Part shown: positions 1 through 7,743 of the stretch, in pieces
Layout: every line of letters starts with the position of its first letter
Numbering within the stretch: position 1 is the stretch's first letter
From: Enterocloster asparagiformis
GTDB lineage: Bacteria; Bacillota; Clostridia; Lachnospirales; Lachnospiraceae
DNA length: 64,000 bases
Reading direction: 5' to 3'
Assembly (NCBI GenBank): GCA_018380885.1
Contig: JAGZSY010000006.1
Span: 298,830 to 362,829 of the forward strand
Translations under genes and position numbers: made by a program
The notes under the pieces: generated by a model
Seen by the model: the letters and a program-made list of their open reading frames with translations, nothing else
The model's database searches: none
What the model was told of the DNA's origin: nothing

Positions 1-621
1 TCCGTCCAGATGGAAATCGCGCACTGCCGCCTCCACCTTCTCCCCGGCAATGTCCGAGATGTACACCTGGGCGCCAAAGCTTTTGGCAGCCACGCCCGCC
101 AGAATCCCGATGGCCCCGGCCCCCAGCACCAGCACCTTGTCCCCGGGCTGCACCGCGGCCCGGGACACCCCGTGGTAGCTGATACAGAACGGCTCGATCA
201 GGGCCAGCTCCCGCGGGTCGATGCCCTGCCCGTCGTAGAGCCGGCTCACCGGCATGGTGAAATAGTCGCTGAACGCTCCCTCACGCTGTACGCCCATGGT
301 CTCATTATGTACGCAGCAGTTTACCAGCCCGCGCCTGCAGGAATAGCAGGTGCCGCAGTTGAAGTACGGATTCCCCGTGACAACCATGCCCTCCCTGATG
401 CCGTACTCGTTGGGGCCGACCTGCACCACCTGAGCTGCAAACTCATGGCCGATGGTCCTGGGATAGCTGACATAGGCCGACATCCCGCGGTAGGACGCCA
501 GATCGCTGCCGCAGATGCCGCCGCAGATCATTTTCAGCAGCGCCTCCCCCTCTCCGGGCGCCGGAATGTCCCGCTCCTCGGTCACTGCCTTCCACGGGCC
601 CGGAATTACGATTGCCCTCAT
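1..621 (-). CDS. Zinc-binding alcohol/polyol dehydrogenase, 3' end outside window
   Basis: N-terminal 207 residues of a medium-chain dehydrogenase (MDR, threonine/sorbitol dehydrogenase-like); the reading frame runs off the left edge. Visible are the catalytic-zinc motif GGICGSD, the GHEFA segment, the four-cysteine structural zinc loop (CGTCYSCRRGLVNCC) and the start of the Rossmann fold (VLGAGAIGILAG). The ATG at 621 follows a strong GAGGAGGAAAT site. It lies downstream of the enolase-superfamily gene at 652-1746 on the same strand with a 30 bp gap, so both probably form one operon. The likely role is NAD-dependent oxidation of a sugar alcohol or sugar acid; the substrate cannot be read from sequence. 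Confidence 0.9.
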   Translation of the reverse strand, partial: MRAIVIPGPWKAVTEERDIPAPGEGEALLKMICGGICGSDLASYRGMSAYVSYPRTIGHEFAAQVVQVGPNEYGIREGMVVTGNPYFNCGTCYSCRRGLVNCCVHNETMGVQREGAFSDYFTMPVSRLYDGQGIDPRELALIEPFCISYHGVSRAAVQPGDKVLVLGAGAIGILAGVAAKSFGAQVYISDIAGEKVEAAVRDFHLDG

Positions 622-651
622 ATTTCCTCCTCCTCTCTAAAATGTAATCCT

Positions 652-1746
652 TTATTTTACCTCGCTCATAAATTCATGCAGGAAACGGAATCCCCAGCCC
701 GCTCCCTCCCTGGGATGGGCGAATCCGTTGTCAATCACCATGGGCTGGTCGATGATTCCGTCGATCCAGTCAAAGCTCTCCGCCCCGTAGGGATTGGCCA
801 CCGTGCAGAGCAGCGGCACGTCGTAATCCTTATAATAATGGGGCAGCACCGGAATATTGTAGGCATTGGCCAGGGCCGCGCTGTCGCGCCAGCACTCCAC
901 TCCGCCCAGGCGGATGATATCCGGCTGCCACAAATCCAGCGCGTTCCTGCCGATCAGCTCCCGCAGGGCCACGTCCGAATATTCCCGCTCTCCCATAGCC
1001 AGGCTCACCTTGGTCTTGGAATGGATGGTGGCGTAGCCCTCGAAATCCGTGTTGACCACCGGCTCCTCAAACCAGAATATCCCGATATCCTCCACATTGC
1101 TGATCAGCTTGACCGCCGAGGGAACGTCCATCCCCTGGTTGGCGTCCATCATGATTTTTAAGTCCGGCCCCACGGCCTCGCGCACCAGGTGCAGCCTGCG
1201 GATATCCCGCTCCATGTCCGGGCTTCCCACCTTGATCTTTACCGCCGTAAACCCGCGCTTCTTATAGTTTACAACCTCGTCCACCAGCTCGTCGTCCGTA
1301 TAGCTGAGCCATCCGCCGCTGCCGTACACCGGAATCGGCCTGCGATGGCAGCCGAACATCCGGTAAATGGGCTGTCCCAGCGTTCTGGACCAGGCATCCC
1401 ACATGGCCACGTTGAGCGTGGCCAGCGCCCAGCGCTGAAGGCCCACGATGCCGAAATACTCGCTCTCAATCTCGTAATCCTTCTGAACCTGGGCGGTCTC
1501 ATAGATCTGGTAGCCGCCGTCCAGCACAAATTTCTTCATGTCCCGCAGCGCGCCCTCGATGGCGTTGGGGCTGTAGTGGAAGCTCAGCAGATATCCCTGT
1601 CCCGTCTCGCCCGCGGCCGTCTCCACCTCCAGCACATAAAATGCAATCTTGCTGATATCATGGGTCGCGTCCGCAATGGGCTGGCTCAGCGTGCTGACCG
1701 CATGATAGATTCGTATATCTTTGATCCGTGTATCTCCTGAATTCAT
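652..1746 (-). CDS. Mandelate racemase/muconate lactonizing enzyme family (enolase superfamily) dehydratase or racemase
   Basis: 364 residues, normal length for the family. It has an N-terminal capping domain and a TIM barrel with the KxK motif at K170-x-K172, metal ligands D201, E227 and E253, and the D276/H303 pair typical of the mandelate racemase subgroup, whose members are mostly sugar-acid dehydratases. The start is ATG 1746 behind AAAAGGAGGGGG. It is divergent from the GntR gene at 1937 and followed by a zinc dehydrogenase. The promoter carries TATATCACAA repeats shared with the RraA gene promoter, so both are probably under one repressor. Substrate unknown. Confidence 0.88.
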   Translation of the reverse strand: MNSGDTRIKDIRIYHAVSTLSQPIADATHDISKIAFYVLEVETAAGETGQGYLLSFHYSPNAIEGALRDMKKFVLDGGYQIYETAQVQKDYEIESEYFGIVGLQRWALATLNVAMWDAWSRTLGQPIYRMFGCHRRPIPVYGSGGWLSYTDDELVDEVVNYKKRGFTAVKIKVGSPDMERDIRRLHLVREAVGPDLKIMMDANQGMDVPSAVKLISNVEDIGIFWFEEPVVNTDFEGYATIHSKTKVSLAMGEREYSDVALRELIGRNALDLWQPDIIRLGGVECWRDSAALANAYNIPVLPHYYKDYDVPLLCTVANPYGAESFDWIDGIIDQPMVIDNGFAHPREGAGWGFRFLHEFMSEVK

Positions 1747-1782
1747 GATATACCCCCTCCTTTTATCCTTTATTTTTCGCTT

Positions 1783-1828
1783 GTGATATATCTAATATCA
1801 GGATATCACGTTTTGTGATATATTTCAA
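1783..1828 (-). promoter_or_regulatory. Promoter of the enolase-superfamily gene with GTGATATA operator repeats
   Basis: On the minus strand TTGAAA (1823-1828), a 17 bp spacer and TATCCT (1800-1805) form a promoter. GTGATATA occurs at 1783-1790 and 1815-1822, 32 bp apart, and the inverted half-site ATATCAC at 1803-1809. One copy fills the spacer and one overlaps the -10, as expected for a repressor site. TGATAT-N5-ATATCA (1784-1800) is also palindromic. Confidence 0.65.
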
Positions 1829-1851
1829 GACCAAATTTTGCCTTTTTCTAC

Positions 1852-1880
1852 TTGCTATTTTCCCTATAATTATGTATGAT
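1852..1880 (+). promoter_or_regulatory. Probable promoter of the GntR gene
   Basis: TTGCTA (1852-1857), a 17 bp spacer and TATGAT (1875-1880), about 50 bp before the gntR ribosome binding site. It lies 30 bp from the GTGATATA repeats, close enough for autoregulation. TATAAT at 1865-1870 is an alternative -10 without a well-spaced -35. Confidence 0.45.
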
Positions 1881-1936
1881 TAATACAGCAATATCCGCAG
1901 CAGAAATCTGCGGACTGATCAAAAGGAGAATGGCAA

Positions 1937-2581
1937 ATGGCCGAGGCACTGACAAACCAAGCGTATGAGTATCTGTACAACAAAATCATATCCTGCGAAT
2001 ACCTTCCCGGGCAGGAATTAAACGAAAAACAGCTTCTGGAGGAAACCACCTTCGGCAGGACCCCCCTGCGCGAGGCGCTCCTGATGCTTCAGTCAGAGAA
2101 CCTGATCGAAATCTTCCCGCGCAAGGGGATGCGGATCACCGCCTTTACGGAAAAGAGCATCGACGATCTCTACCAGACGCGGAAATTGATCGAGCCCACC
2201 GTGGGCCGCAAATATATCACCCTCTATTCCAAGAGCAAGCTGCTGGAATTTCAGAAAATGTTCGAGCGGGCGGAGAACGCTTCCGACGTGGAGGAATTCC
2301 GCGTCGACACCTCCTTTCACTCCTATTTAATCAGCATCACGGACAACAATATCCTCATCAACATGTACCGCTCCGTCATGATCCATCAGATGCGCCTGGC
2401 CGTCTACGCCGCCATGCTGGACTCCTCCAACCGCGTCGGGAACCTCCAGCAGCACAAGGCCATCATCGACGCCCTGCTGCGGGAAAATGAGGACGATGTG
2501 CAGGATGCCATTGTCCTGCACATCAACCACTCCCTGATCAAATCGCTGAAGCTTCTGCGAAACAACGACAAGCAGCCTTAA
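1937..2581 (+). CDS. GntR-family transcriptional regulator, FadR/FCD subfamily
   Basis: 214 residues. The N-terminal winged helix-turn-helix has the typical PGQELNEKQL and RTPLREALLML segments (about 25-55) and an EIFPRKGMRI wing. The helical FCD effector domain follows, with D and H residues (DTSFHSYL, MIHQMRL, HKAIIDAL) placed as in the metal/ligand site of this subfamily. ATG 1937 follows AAAAGGAGAATGGCAA. It is divergent from the enolase gene and close to the RraA gene and second enolase gene, so it is the best candidate for the local repressor sensing a sugar acid. Confidence 0.9.
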   Translation: MAEALTNQAYEYLYNKIISCEYLPGQELNEKQLLEETTFGRTPLREALLMLQSENLIEIFPRKGMRITAFTEKSIDDLYQTRKLIEPTVGRKYITLYSKSKLLEFQKMFERAENASDVEEFRVDTSFHSYLISITDNNILINMYRSVMIHQMRLAVYAAMLDSSNRVGNLQQHKAIIDALLRENEDDVQDAIVLHINHSLIKSLKLLRNNDKQP

Positions 2582-2589
2582 ATCCCGCG

Positions 2590-2633
2590 CCCGCCGGTTC
2601 CACTGCCGCCCAGTGGAGCCGGCGGGTGTTTTT
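2590..2633 (+). terminator. Intrinsic terminator after gntR
   Basis: A 16 bp stem (2590-2605 with 2611-2626, one G-T wobble), 5 nt loop, then TGTTTTTG. It sits 8 bp after the gntR stop and also separates it from the convergent RraA gene. Confidence 0.85.
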
Positions 2634-2663
2634 GCGCCCAGGCCCCTTTGCCCGAACCGTTTC

Positions 2664-3326
2664 CTACAAAATACCGAATTTCCGGAAGGCCTCGGTGGCG
2701 CTCATACCGGATTCAATGGCGCTTCGCACCACCTTCTCCCCTCTGGCCTTTTCCAGCGCCCGCTCAATGCACTCCGCCTCCGCCCTGCGTGGGATGATCA
2801 GCACTCCGTCCATATCCCCGAACACGATATCCCCGTCGTCGATCACCACCTGCCCGATCTCAATCCGGCAGCGGAAATCCACCACGTTGGTGCGGATGGA
2901 GGAATCCTGGGCCCAGCGCCCCCTGGCGAATACGGGGAAATCCTGCTGCAACACCTGGGGCGTATCCCTGGTGTAGCCGTCCACCACCGCCCCCGCGGCC
3001 CCTCTGGCCTTGGCCGTGGCGGTGAGAAGCTCCCCCCACAGCGCGCTGTTGGTGGCGCCGGTGGCCAGATAGACCTCATCCCGTTTAAGCTGGTCCAGGG
3101 CCTCGGTCAAGAGCCCGAAGGGCTTCTTCTGCGCCTCAAACACATTCTGTTCCAGCACCGTGCAGGCCCGGCCCGCCAGCTTCATGTCGTCCCGCAGCGG
3201 CTGGATACCTGCGGGCAGAAATTGGTGGCTGCAGCCCATCGCGTCCAGAATATCCCCCACCACCGGGGTGTACAGCTTCTCCCGCATCAGCTGAAAAAGT
3301 TCCGCGTCATTTTTCCATTCTCCCAT
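2664..3326 (-). CDS. RraA/HMG-aldolase family protein
   Basis: 220 residues of the RraA-like fold, which includes 4-hydroxy-4-methyl-2-oxoglutarate aldolase and oxaloacetate decarboxylase as well as the RNase E inhibitor RraA. The conserved core is present: [12 protein letters not shown] near the N-terminus, WGELL, the VVDGYTRD segment holding the Arg-Asp that bind substrate and metal, and [18 protein letters not shown] 3326 follows AAAAGGAGAG. Beside two sugar-acid dehydratases an aldolase splitting a 2-keto acid is more likely than RNase control. It is divergent from the second enolase gene. Confidence 0.85.
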   Translation of the reverse strand: MGEWKNDAELFQLMREKLYTPVVGDILDAMGCSHQFLPAGIQPLRDDMKLAGRACTVLEQNVFEAQKKPFGLLTEALDQLKRDEVYLATGATNSALWGELLTATAKARGAAGAVVDGYTRDTPQVLQQDFPVFARGRWAQDSSIRTNVVDFRCRIEIGQVVIDDGDIVFGDMDGVLIIPRRAEAECIERALEKARGEKVVRSAIESGMSATEAFRKFGIL

Positions 3327-3367
3327 GTTCTTTCTCTCCTTTTGTGTTTTTGTTATATATTAATTGC

Positions 3368-3421
3368 ATTATATACTCTTTTGTGATATAATTCAATAGA
3401 TTTTAAAATGCTTGTGATATA
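3368..3421 (-). promoter_or_regulatory. Promoter of the RraA gene with operator repeats shared with 1783-1828
   Basis: On the minus strand TTGAAT (3391-3396), 17 bp spacer and TATAAT (3368-3373). The spacer begins TATATCACAAAA, identical over 12 bases to the spacer of the enolase-gene promoter at 1806-1822. GTGATATA occurs at 3383-3390 and 3414-3421, 31 bp apart. The second copy is placed to control the divergent gene at 3470. Confidence 0.65.
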
Positions 3422-3469
3422 TTATAACATGAAATATTCCAACATTTACCAATCAGAATGGAGAATCCT

Positions 3470-4585
3470 ATGATCATCGAAAAATTCGAGAGCTGGTGGG
3501 TCAGGAGAGACCGCTGCCTCTTTGATGAAAAACGGCAGGGCGGCGCAAAAATGGGCTGGGACGTGCTGGCCATCAAGCTGACTGCCGACGACGGCACCGA
3601 GGGCGTGGCCACCTGCATGGCCGCCCGCAGCGGCGGCGTGACGGAAAATTACCTGCACGACAGCATCGCACCCGTGGTGCTTGGGCGCGATCCCCACGAC
3701 CGCGAGGCCATTTTCTACGATCTGTGGAATGTGGACCGGCACGAAGCGTTTTTCCCCGTGTTCCTCCCCGGCCCCGTGGACGTGGCCCTGTGGGACATGT
3801 GCGCAAAGGCCGCCGGGCTTCCGCTCTACAAGTATATCGGCGCCTTCCGCAACAGGCTCCCGGTCTATGCCAGCGGCAATTTCCACAGCACTGTCCAGGA
3901 ATACGTGGAGGAGGCCCTCTATTATCAGAAGAGAGGCATTCCCGGATACAAGGCTCATCCCGGCGGCCCGGTGGAATTTGATATGGAAGTCCACGCGGCC
4001 GTCCGGGAAGCAGTTGGCCCGGACTATACCCTGATGAGCGATCCGGTGGGCGAGTACACCCTGGGCGATGCGGTGCGGGTGGCCCGGCAGCTGGAGCGGC
4101 TGGGCTACGAGTGGTTCGAGGAGCCCTTCCGGGATTTTGAGCTCTACAAATACACGGAGCTGTGCCGGACCGTGGACATCCCCATCGCGGCCACGGAGAC
4201 CACCAGGGGCTGCCATTGGGGCGTAGCCCAGAGCATCGCCCAGCGGGCCGCGGACATCGTGCGGGCGGATGTGAGCTGGAAGGACGGCGTCACAGGAACC
4301 TTGAAGATCGCCCATATGGCGGACGGCTTCGGACTCAACTGCGAAGTGCACACCACCACCATGAACTATATGGACCTGGCCAACGTCCATGTGAGCTGCG
4401 CTATCCGCAACTGCAAATACTTTGAATATTTTGTCCCGGAGGACCAGTACCGCCTGCCAATGAAGGGCGATCTCCCGATCCGGGACGGCTACATTTACGC
4501 CCCCGACGCCCCCGGCATCGGAGCGGAGCTGGACTGGGATTTGATCAGCAAGAACTGCTGCAATTACCGCTGTCAGACACTTTAA
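3470..4585 (+). CDS. Second enolase-superfamily (mandelate racemase-like) dehydratase
   Basis: 371 residues from ATG 3470. That start is preferred over ATG 3458 because GGAGA lies 5 bp before it, and 3458 has no ribosome binding site. Capping domain, then TIM barrel with K161-A-H163 where family members usually have KxK, metal ligands D191, E217, E243, and D267/H294 as the possible general acid-base pair. The histidine in place of the second lysine suggests a substrate stereochemistry different from the neighbour at 652. The SDR at 4632 follows in the same direction, consistent with a dehydratase-dehydrogenase pathway. Confidence 0.87.
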   Translation: MIIEKFESWWVRRDRCLFDEKRQGGAKMGWDVLAIKLTADDGTEGVATCMAARSGGVTENYLHDSIAPVVLGRDPHDREAIFYDLWNVDRHEAFFPVFLPGPVDVALWDMCAKAAGLPLYKYIGAFRNRLPVYASGNFHSTVQEYVEEALYYQKRGIPGYKAHPGGPVEFDMEVHAAVREAVGPDYTLMSDPVGEYTLGDAVRVARQLERLGYEWFEEPFRDFELYKYTELCRTVDIPIAATETTRGCHWGVAQSIAQRAADIVRADVSWKDGVTGTLKIAHMADGFGLNCEVHTTTMNYMDLANVHVSCAIRNCKYFEYFVPEDQYRLPMKGDLPIRDGYIYAPDAPGIGAELDWDLISKNCCNYRCQTL

Positions 4586-4631
4586 TCGGAGAAGCCGCGC
4601 ATCCGCGGCGTACAGGAAAGGACGGACTATT

Positions 4632-5375
4632 ATGAAGGAACTGGAAGGACGCACAGGAATTGTCACCGGCGCCAGCAGCGGCATCGGCTACGCCATCGCC
4701 GGCGTATTGGCTGAAAACGGCGCCAAGGTATACGGGATCAGCCGCACGGGAACCGTCAAGAAGGGGCTTCCCCCCTCAGACCCCGGCGTGATCCACGTCA
4801 GGGGAGACGTCACCTGCCGTGACGAGATGGCCGAACTCATCTCCCGGATCGCCCGGGACGGCGGCCTGGATTTTATCGTCAACAACGCGGGAATCACAAA
4901 AAAGAGCAGAGCCGAGAGCTTTCCGCCCGAGGATTTCCGCCAAATTCTGGAGGTAAACGTCACCAGCCTCTTCACCCTGAGCCAGCTCTGCTATCCCTAT
5001 CTGAAGGAAAGCCGGTTTAAGGGCAGAATCATCAACATCAGCAGCATGGCCGCCCACCTGGGGTTCACCGAGGTCGTGCCCTACTGCACCAGCAAGGCTG
5101 CGGTCTGCGGCCTGACCCGCGGACTGGCCGTGGAGTGGGCCGGCGACAACATCTGCGTCAACAGCATCGCGCCCGGCTGGTTCCCCAGCGAAATGAGCAG
5201 GCAGGTCATGACCCCGGAGCGCAAAGCCGCCATCCTTGGCCGCATGCCGCTGCACGCCTTCGGCGACCCAAAGGACTTAGGCGAGATGGCGCGTTTTCTG
5301 CTGAGCGACCACGCCAGATATATCACCGGCCAGGATTTCGCCGTGGACGGCGGCGCGCTGGCCTACGGGTTCTAG
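4632..5375 (+). CDS. Short-chain dehydrogenase/reductase
   Basis: 247 residues, a classical SDR. Cofactor motif TGASSGIG (13-20), NNAG near residue 87, catalytic Y151-x3-K155 with the preceding serine in INISSMA, and the C-terminal DGG. It resembles gluconate 5-dehydrogenase/KduD-type enzymes of sugar-acid routes. GAAAGGA precedes ATG 4632. It is co-directional with the enolase gene 46 bp upstream and followed by a strong terminator. Confidence 0.9.
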   Translation: MKELEGRTGIVTGASSGIGYAIAGVLAENGAKVYGISRTGTVKKGLPPSDPGVIHVRGDVTCRDEMAELISRIARDGGLDFIVNNAGITKKSRAESFPPEDFRQILEVNVTSLFTLSQLCYPYLKESRFKGRIINISSMAAHLGFTEVVPYCTSKAAVCGLTRGLAVEWAGDNICVNSIAPGWFPSEMSRQVMTPERKAAILGRMPLHAFGDPKDLGEMARFLLSDHARYITGQDFAVDGGALAYGF

Positions 5376-5405
5376 GCAGGAAACAAATCGATCCTCATAT
5401 TCGAA

Positions 5406-5447
5406 AAATGCGCCCGGCAGCCGAATCTTCAGCTGCCGGGCGCATTT
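5406..5447. terminator. Bidirectional intrinsic terminator between convergent SDR and YitT genes
   Basis: Perfect 16 bp stem (5406-5421 with 5432-5447) and 10 nt loop. The AAA/TTT ends give T-rich tails on both strands, better on the minus strand (TTTTTCG). Confidence 0.85.
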
Positions 5448-5496
5448 CCTATCTTCCGCCGCCAAACGCGTGTTTTAATTTTCTCCACTCAGGCCG

Positions 5497-6357
5497 TCAA
5501 TAAATAATCTCCTTGAACCCCTCCCCAAACACCTCCGTTGTCTCCGTGACCATCACAAAGGCGCTGGGATCCGTCTCCCGGATGATCTGTTTGAGCCGGC
5601 CGAACTGGGAGCGCCGCACTGTGCACAGGAGAACCCCGGTGTCCTTGCGGCTGTATGCGCCTCTGCCGTCCATCACCGTAGCGCTGCGCTCCAGATCGCA
5701 GATAATACGGTCCGCGATGGACTGCGGATATTGGCTGACAATGGTCACCATGCTGCCCGCGTCGCTGCCGTAGAGGATCGCGTCGATCACCCTGGTGCAG
5801 GCGTAAAGGGAAATCATACCCAGCAGGCCGGACTCCACGTTTTTAAACACGAAAATGGACAGGGCCAGCACCACGCCGTCCACAATAATCAGCGCCCGCC
5901 CGATGGACAGGTGGGGCTTTTTCTTTTGCAGAATATACCCCAAAATGTCGCTGCCTCCGGTGGTGGAGCCGGACATGAAGATAAACGCCATGCCCGCGCC
6001 CACGATCACGCCGCCGAACAAGCTGGACAGGAGCCGGTCTCCCGTGTACATGGGAAAGACCGGGGCCACCACAAAATCCAGAATCACAGAGCAGGCCACA
6101 CAGGTCAGCGCCGTGCTGATGGCGAAAGCCCTGCTCAAATAGATCCACGCCAGGATCAGCAGCGGGATATTGACCACCATGGTCAGCACGCCCACCGGCA
6201 GCCCTGTTACAAAATTCACCATCAACGCCAACCCGGAGGCGCCGCCCGGCGCGATATTGGCCGGCACCACAAAGCAGTGGGTGCCCACGCTGTACACAAA
6301 GGAACCCGCCAGCAAACACGCAGCGCTTTTAAATGCTTCCCGCTTCACAATCTTCAA
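5497..6357 (-). CDS. YitT family membrane protein (DUF2179 domain)
   Basis: 286 residues from a TTG start at 6357. AAGGAGG lies 8 bp upstream and no ATG is better placed. Five or so hydrophobic helices fill the first 180 residues, including the glycine-rich ANIAPGGASGLALMVN and GSTTGGSDILGYI segments typical of YitT proteins, followed by a soluble C-terminal DUF2179 domain. The function of the family is not established. It is 33 bp downstream of the M20 gene on the same strand and may be cotranscribed. Confidence 0.88.
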   Translation of the reverse strand: MKIVKREAFKSAACLLAGSFVYSVGTHCFVVPANIAPGGASGLALMVNFVTGLPVGVLTMVVNIPLLILAWIYLSRAFAISTALTCVACSVILDFVVAPVFPMYTGDRLLSSLFGGVIVGAGMAFIFMSGSTTGGSDILGYILQKKKPHLSIGRALIIVDGVVLALSIFVFKNVESGLLGMISLYACTRVIDAILYGSDAGSMVTIVSQYPQSIADRIICDLERSATVMDGRGAYSRKDTGVLLCTVRRSQFGRLKQIIRETDPSAFVMVTETTEVFGEGFKEIIY

Positions 6358-6390
6358 ACCAACCGCCTCCTTTTCCCCGGCCCGCCACGC

Positions 6391-7716
6391 TCAGCGGTAC
6401 TGTTCCCGTTTCCCGGCAAATTCCGCCTTAATTTGTTCCAGGAGGCCGCCATCCGACAGGATATCCAGGGAAGCGCCCGCCATGGCCTTGGCTCCCCAGA
6501 CGACGCAGTTGTGGGCGGCCTCTGTCTTGCCCGCCTCCACATAGGCGCTGGAATGGGAGGAAGTCCCCGCGGGCACAAACTTGACCCGGATGCAGCCGCC
6601 GGGCAGCTCGTGCATCACATTGCCGAAATCCGTGGAGCCTGTGCGCTCCCTGGGCGGCGTGATCCCCGGCGCCCCCGCCAGCCGCGCATTCTCAATGAGC
6701 AGATTGTTTAATGTCAGGTTGGGCACCTTGTTGGCCAGCGCCGGCTTTTCCTCTATCTCATAGGTCACCCCGGCCATCAGCGCGGCCCCCTTCACGATAT
6801 CCCGGAACCGCCGGGCCACCTGGTCCAGATACTCCCGGGAAAACGAGCGCAGGGCAAAGCTGCCCACAGCCTCGGAGGGGACCACATTCTCCGGTCCCGG
6901 AAGCGTTTTCACCGTGTAGTGCATGCGCACGTCGTCCCGGACGTGCTCCCGCAAAAACTCCACCCCTTGGAAGGCCAACAGCAGCGCGTCCAGAGCGCTT
7001 CTCCCCTCCTCAGGCATGATCGCCGCGTGGGCCTTTTTTCCGTGGAACACCACGTCGAAGGACGACAGCGCCAGACAATGGATATCCGTGCAGGTGTCCG
7101 GCCCGCCGTGCATCATAAGCGCCACGTCGATGTCCTGAAAACAGCCCGCTTCCATCATGTTGATCTTCCCGCCGAAGGTCTCCTCCGCCGGAGTGCCGTA
7201 GACCACCAGCGTGTAGGCCGTATCCGTACAGCAGTTTTTAATGGCCACCGCCGCGCCCAGACAGGCCGGGCCCTGCATGTGATGGCCGCAGCCGTGGCCC
7301 AGGCCGGCCAGGGCGTCGTACTCGCAGAGTATGCCGATCCGCGGAGCCGGGCCCGATGGCCGCAGCGCTGAAGCAGCGGGCTGTAGAGCCGGGCCGCCGG
7401 ATTGCCCCTCCGGTCCCGCAATTCGCGAAACCGCCTCCCCCTCAGGAGGGGCCTGAGGGAGCGTGGCTCCGCTGCCGGTGTGGGAAATCCCCTCCGGGCC
7501 GCCGCACACGCTGTGGTATACGGCCCGGAAGGCGGTTTTCAGTCCTGCGACGGGGCGCTCCACCGAGAATCCGTTTTCCGCCAGATACCTGCATAATATA
7601 TCCGCGGCCATCATCTCCTCCCCATCGCATTCCGGGTGATCGAATATTGTATCGGCCATTTCACACAGCCGTTCTTTCTGCCTGTCTATCTCTTCAAAAA
7701 GCTGTTTTTTTACCAT
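6391..7716 (-). CDS. M20 family amidohydrolase (AbgB/HipO-like)
   Basis: 441 residues. ATG 7716 is chosen over TTG 7725 because CAGGAGA is correctly spaced only for the ATG. The core ILCEYDALAGLGHGCGHHM, AEETFGGKINM and the dimerisation-domain HGKKAHAAIMPEEGRSAL segments are those of aminobenzoyl-glutamate or N-acyl amino acid hydrolases. The metal ligands (H141, H145/H146, the E-E pair) are visible. Residues about 71-125 form a Gly/Pro/Ala-rich stretch not usual for the family (see findings). It lies 27 bp after the YfcC-like transporter, suggesting uptake and hydrolysis of an N-acylated amino acid or dipeptide. Confidence 0.88.
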   Translation of the reverse strand: MVKKQLFEEIDRQKERLCEMADTIFDHPECDGEEMMAADILCRYLAENGFSVERPVAGLKTAFRAVYHSVCGGPEGISHTGSGATLPQAPPEGEAVSRIAGPEGQSGGPALQPAASALRPSGPAPRIGILCEYDALAGLGHGCGHHMQGPACLGAAVAIKNCCTDTAYTLVVYGTPAEETFGGKINMMEAGCFQDIDVALMMHGGPDTCTDIHCLALSSFDVVFHGKKAHAAIMPEEGRSALDALLLAFQGVEFLREHVRDDVRMHYTVKTLPGPENVVPSEAVGSFALRSFSREYLDQVARRFRDIVKGAALMAGVTYEIEEKPALANKVPNLTLNNLLIENARLAGAPGITPPRERTGSTDFGNVMHELPGGCIRVKFVPAGTSSHSSAYVEAGKTEAAHNCVVWGAKAMAGASLDILSDGGLLEQIKAEFAGKREQYR

Positions 7717-7743
7717 ATGAATCAATCTCCTGTTTCCATATTT

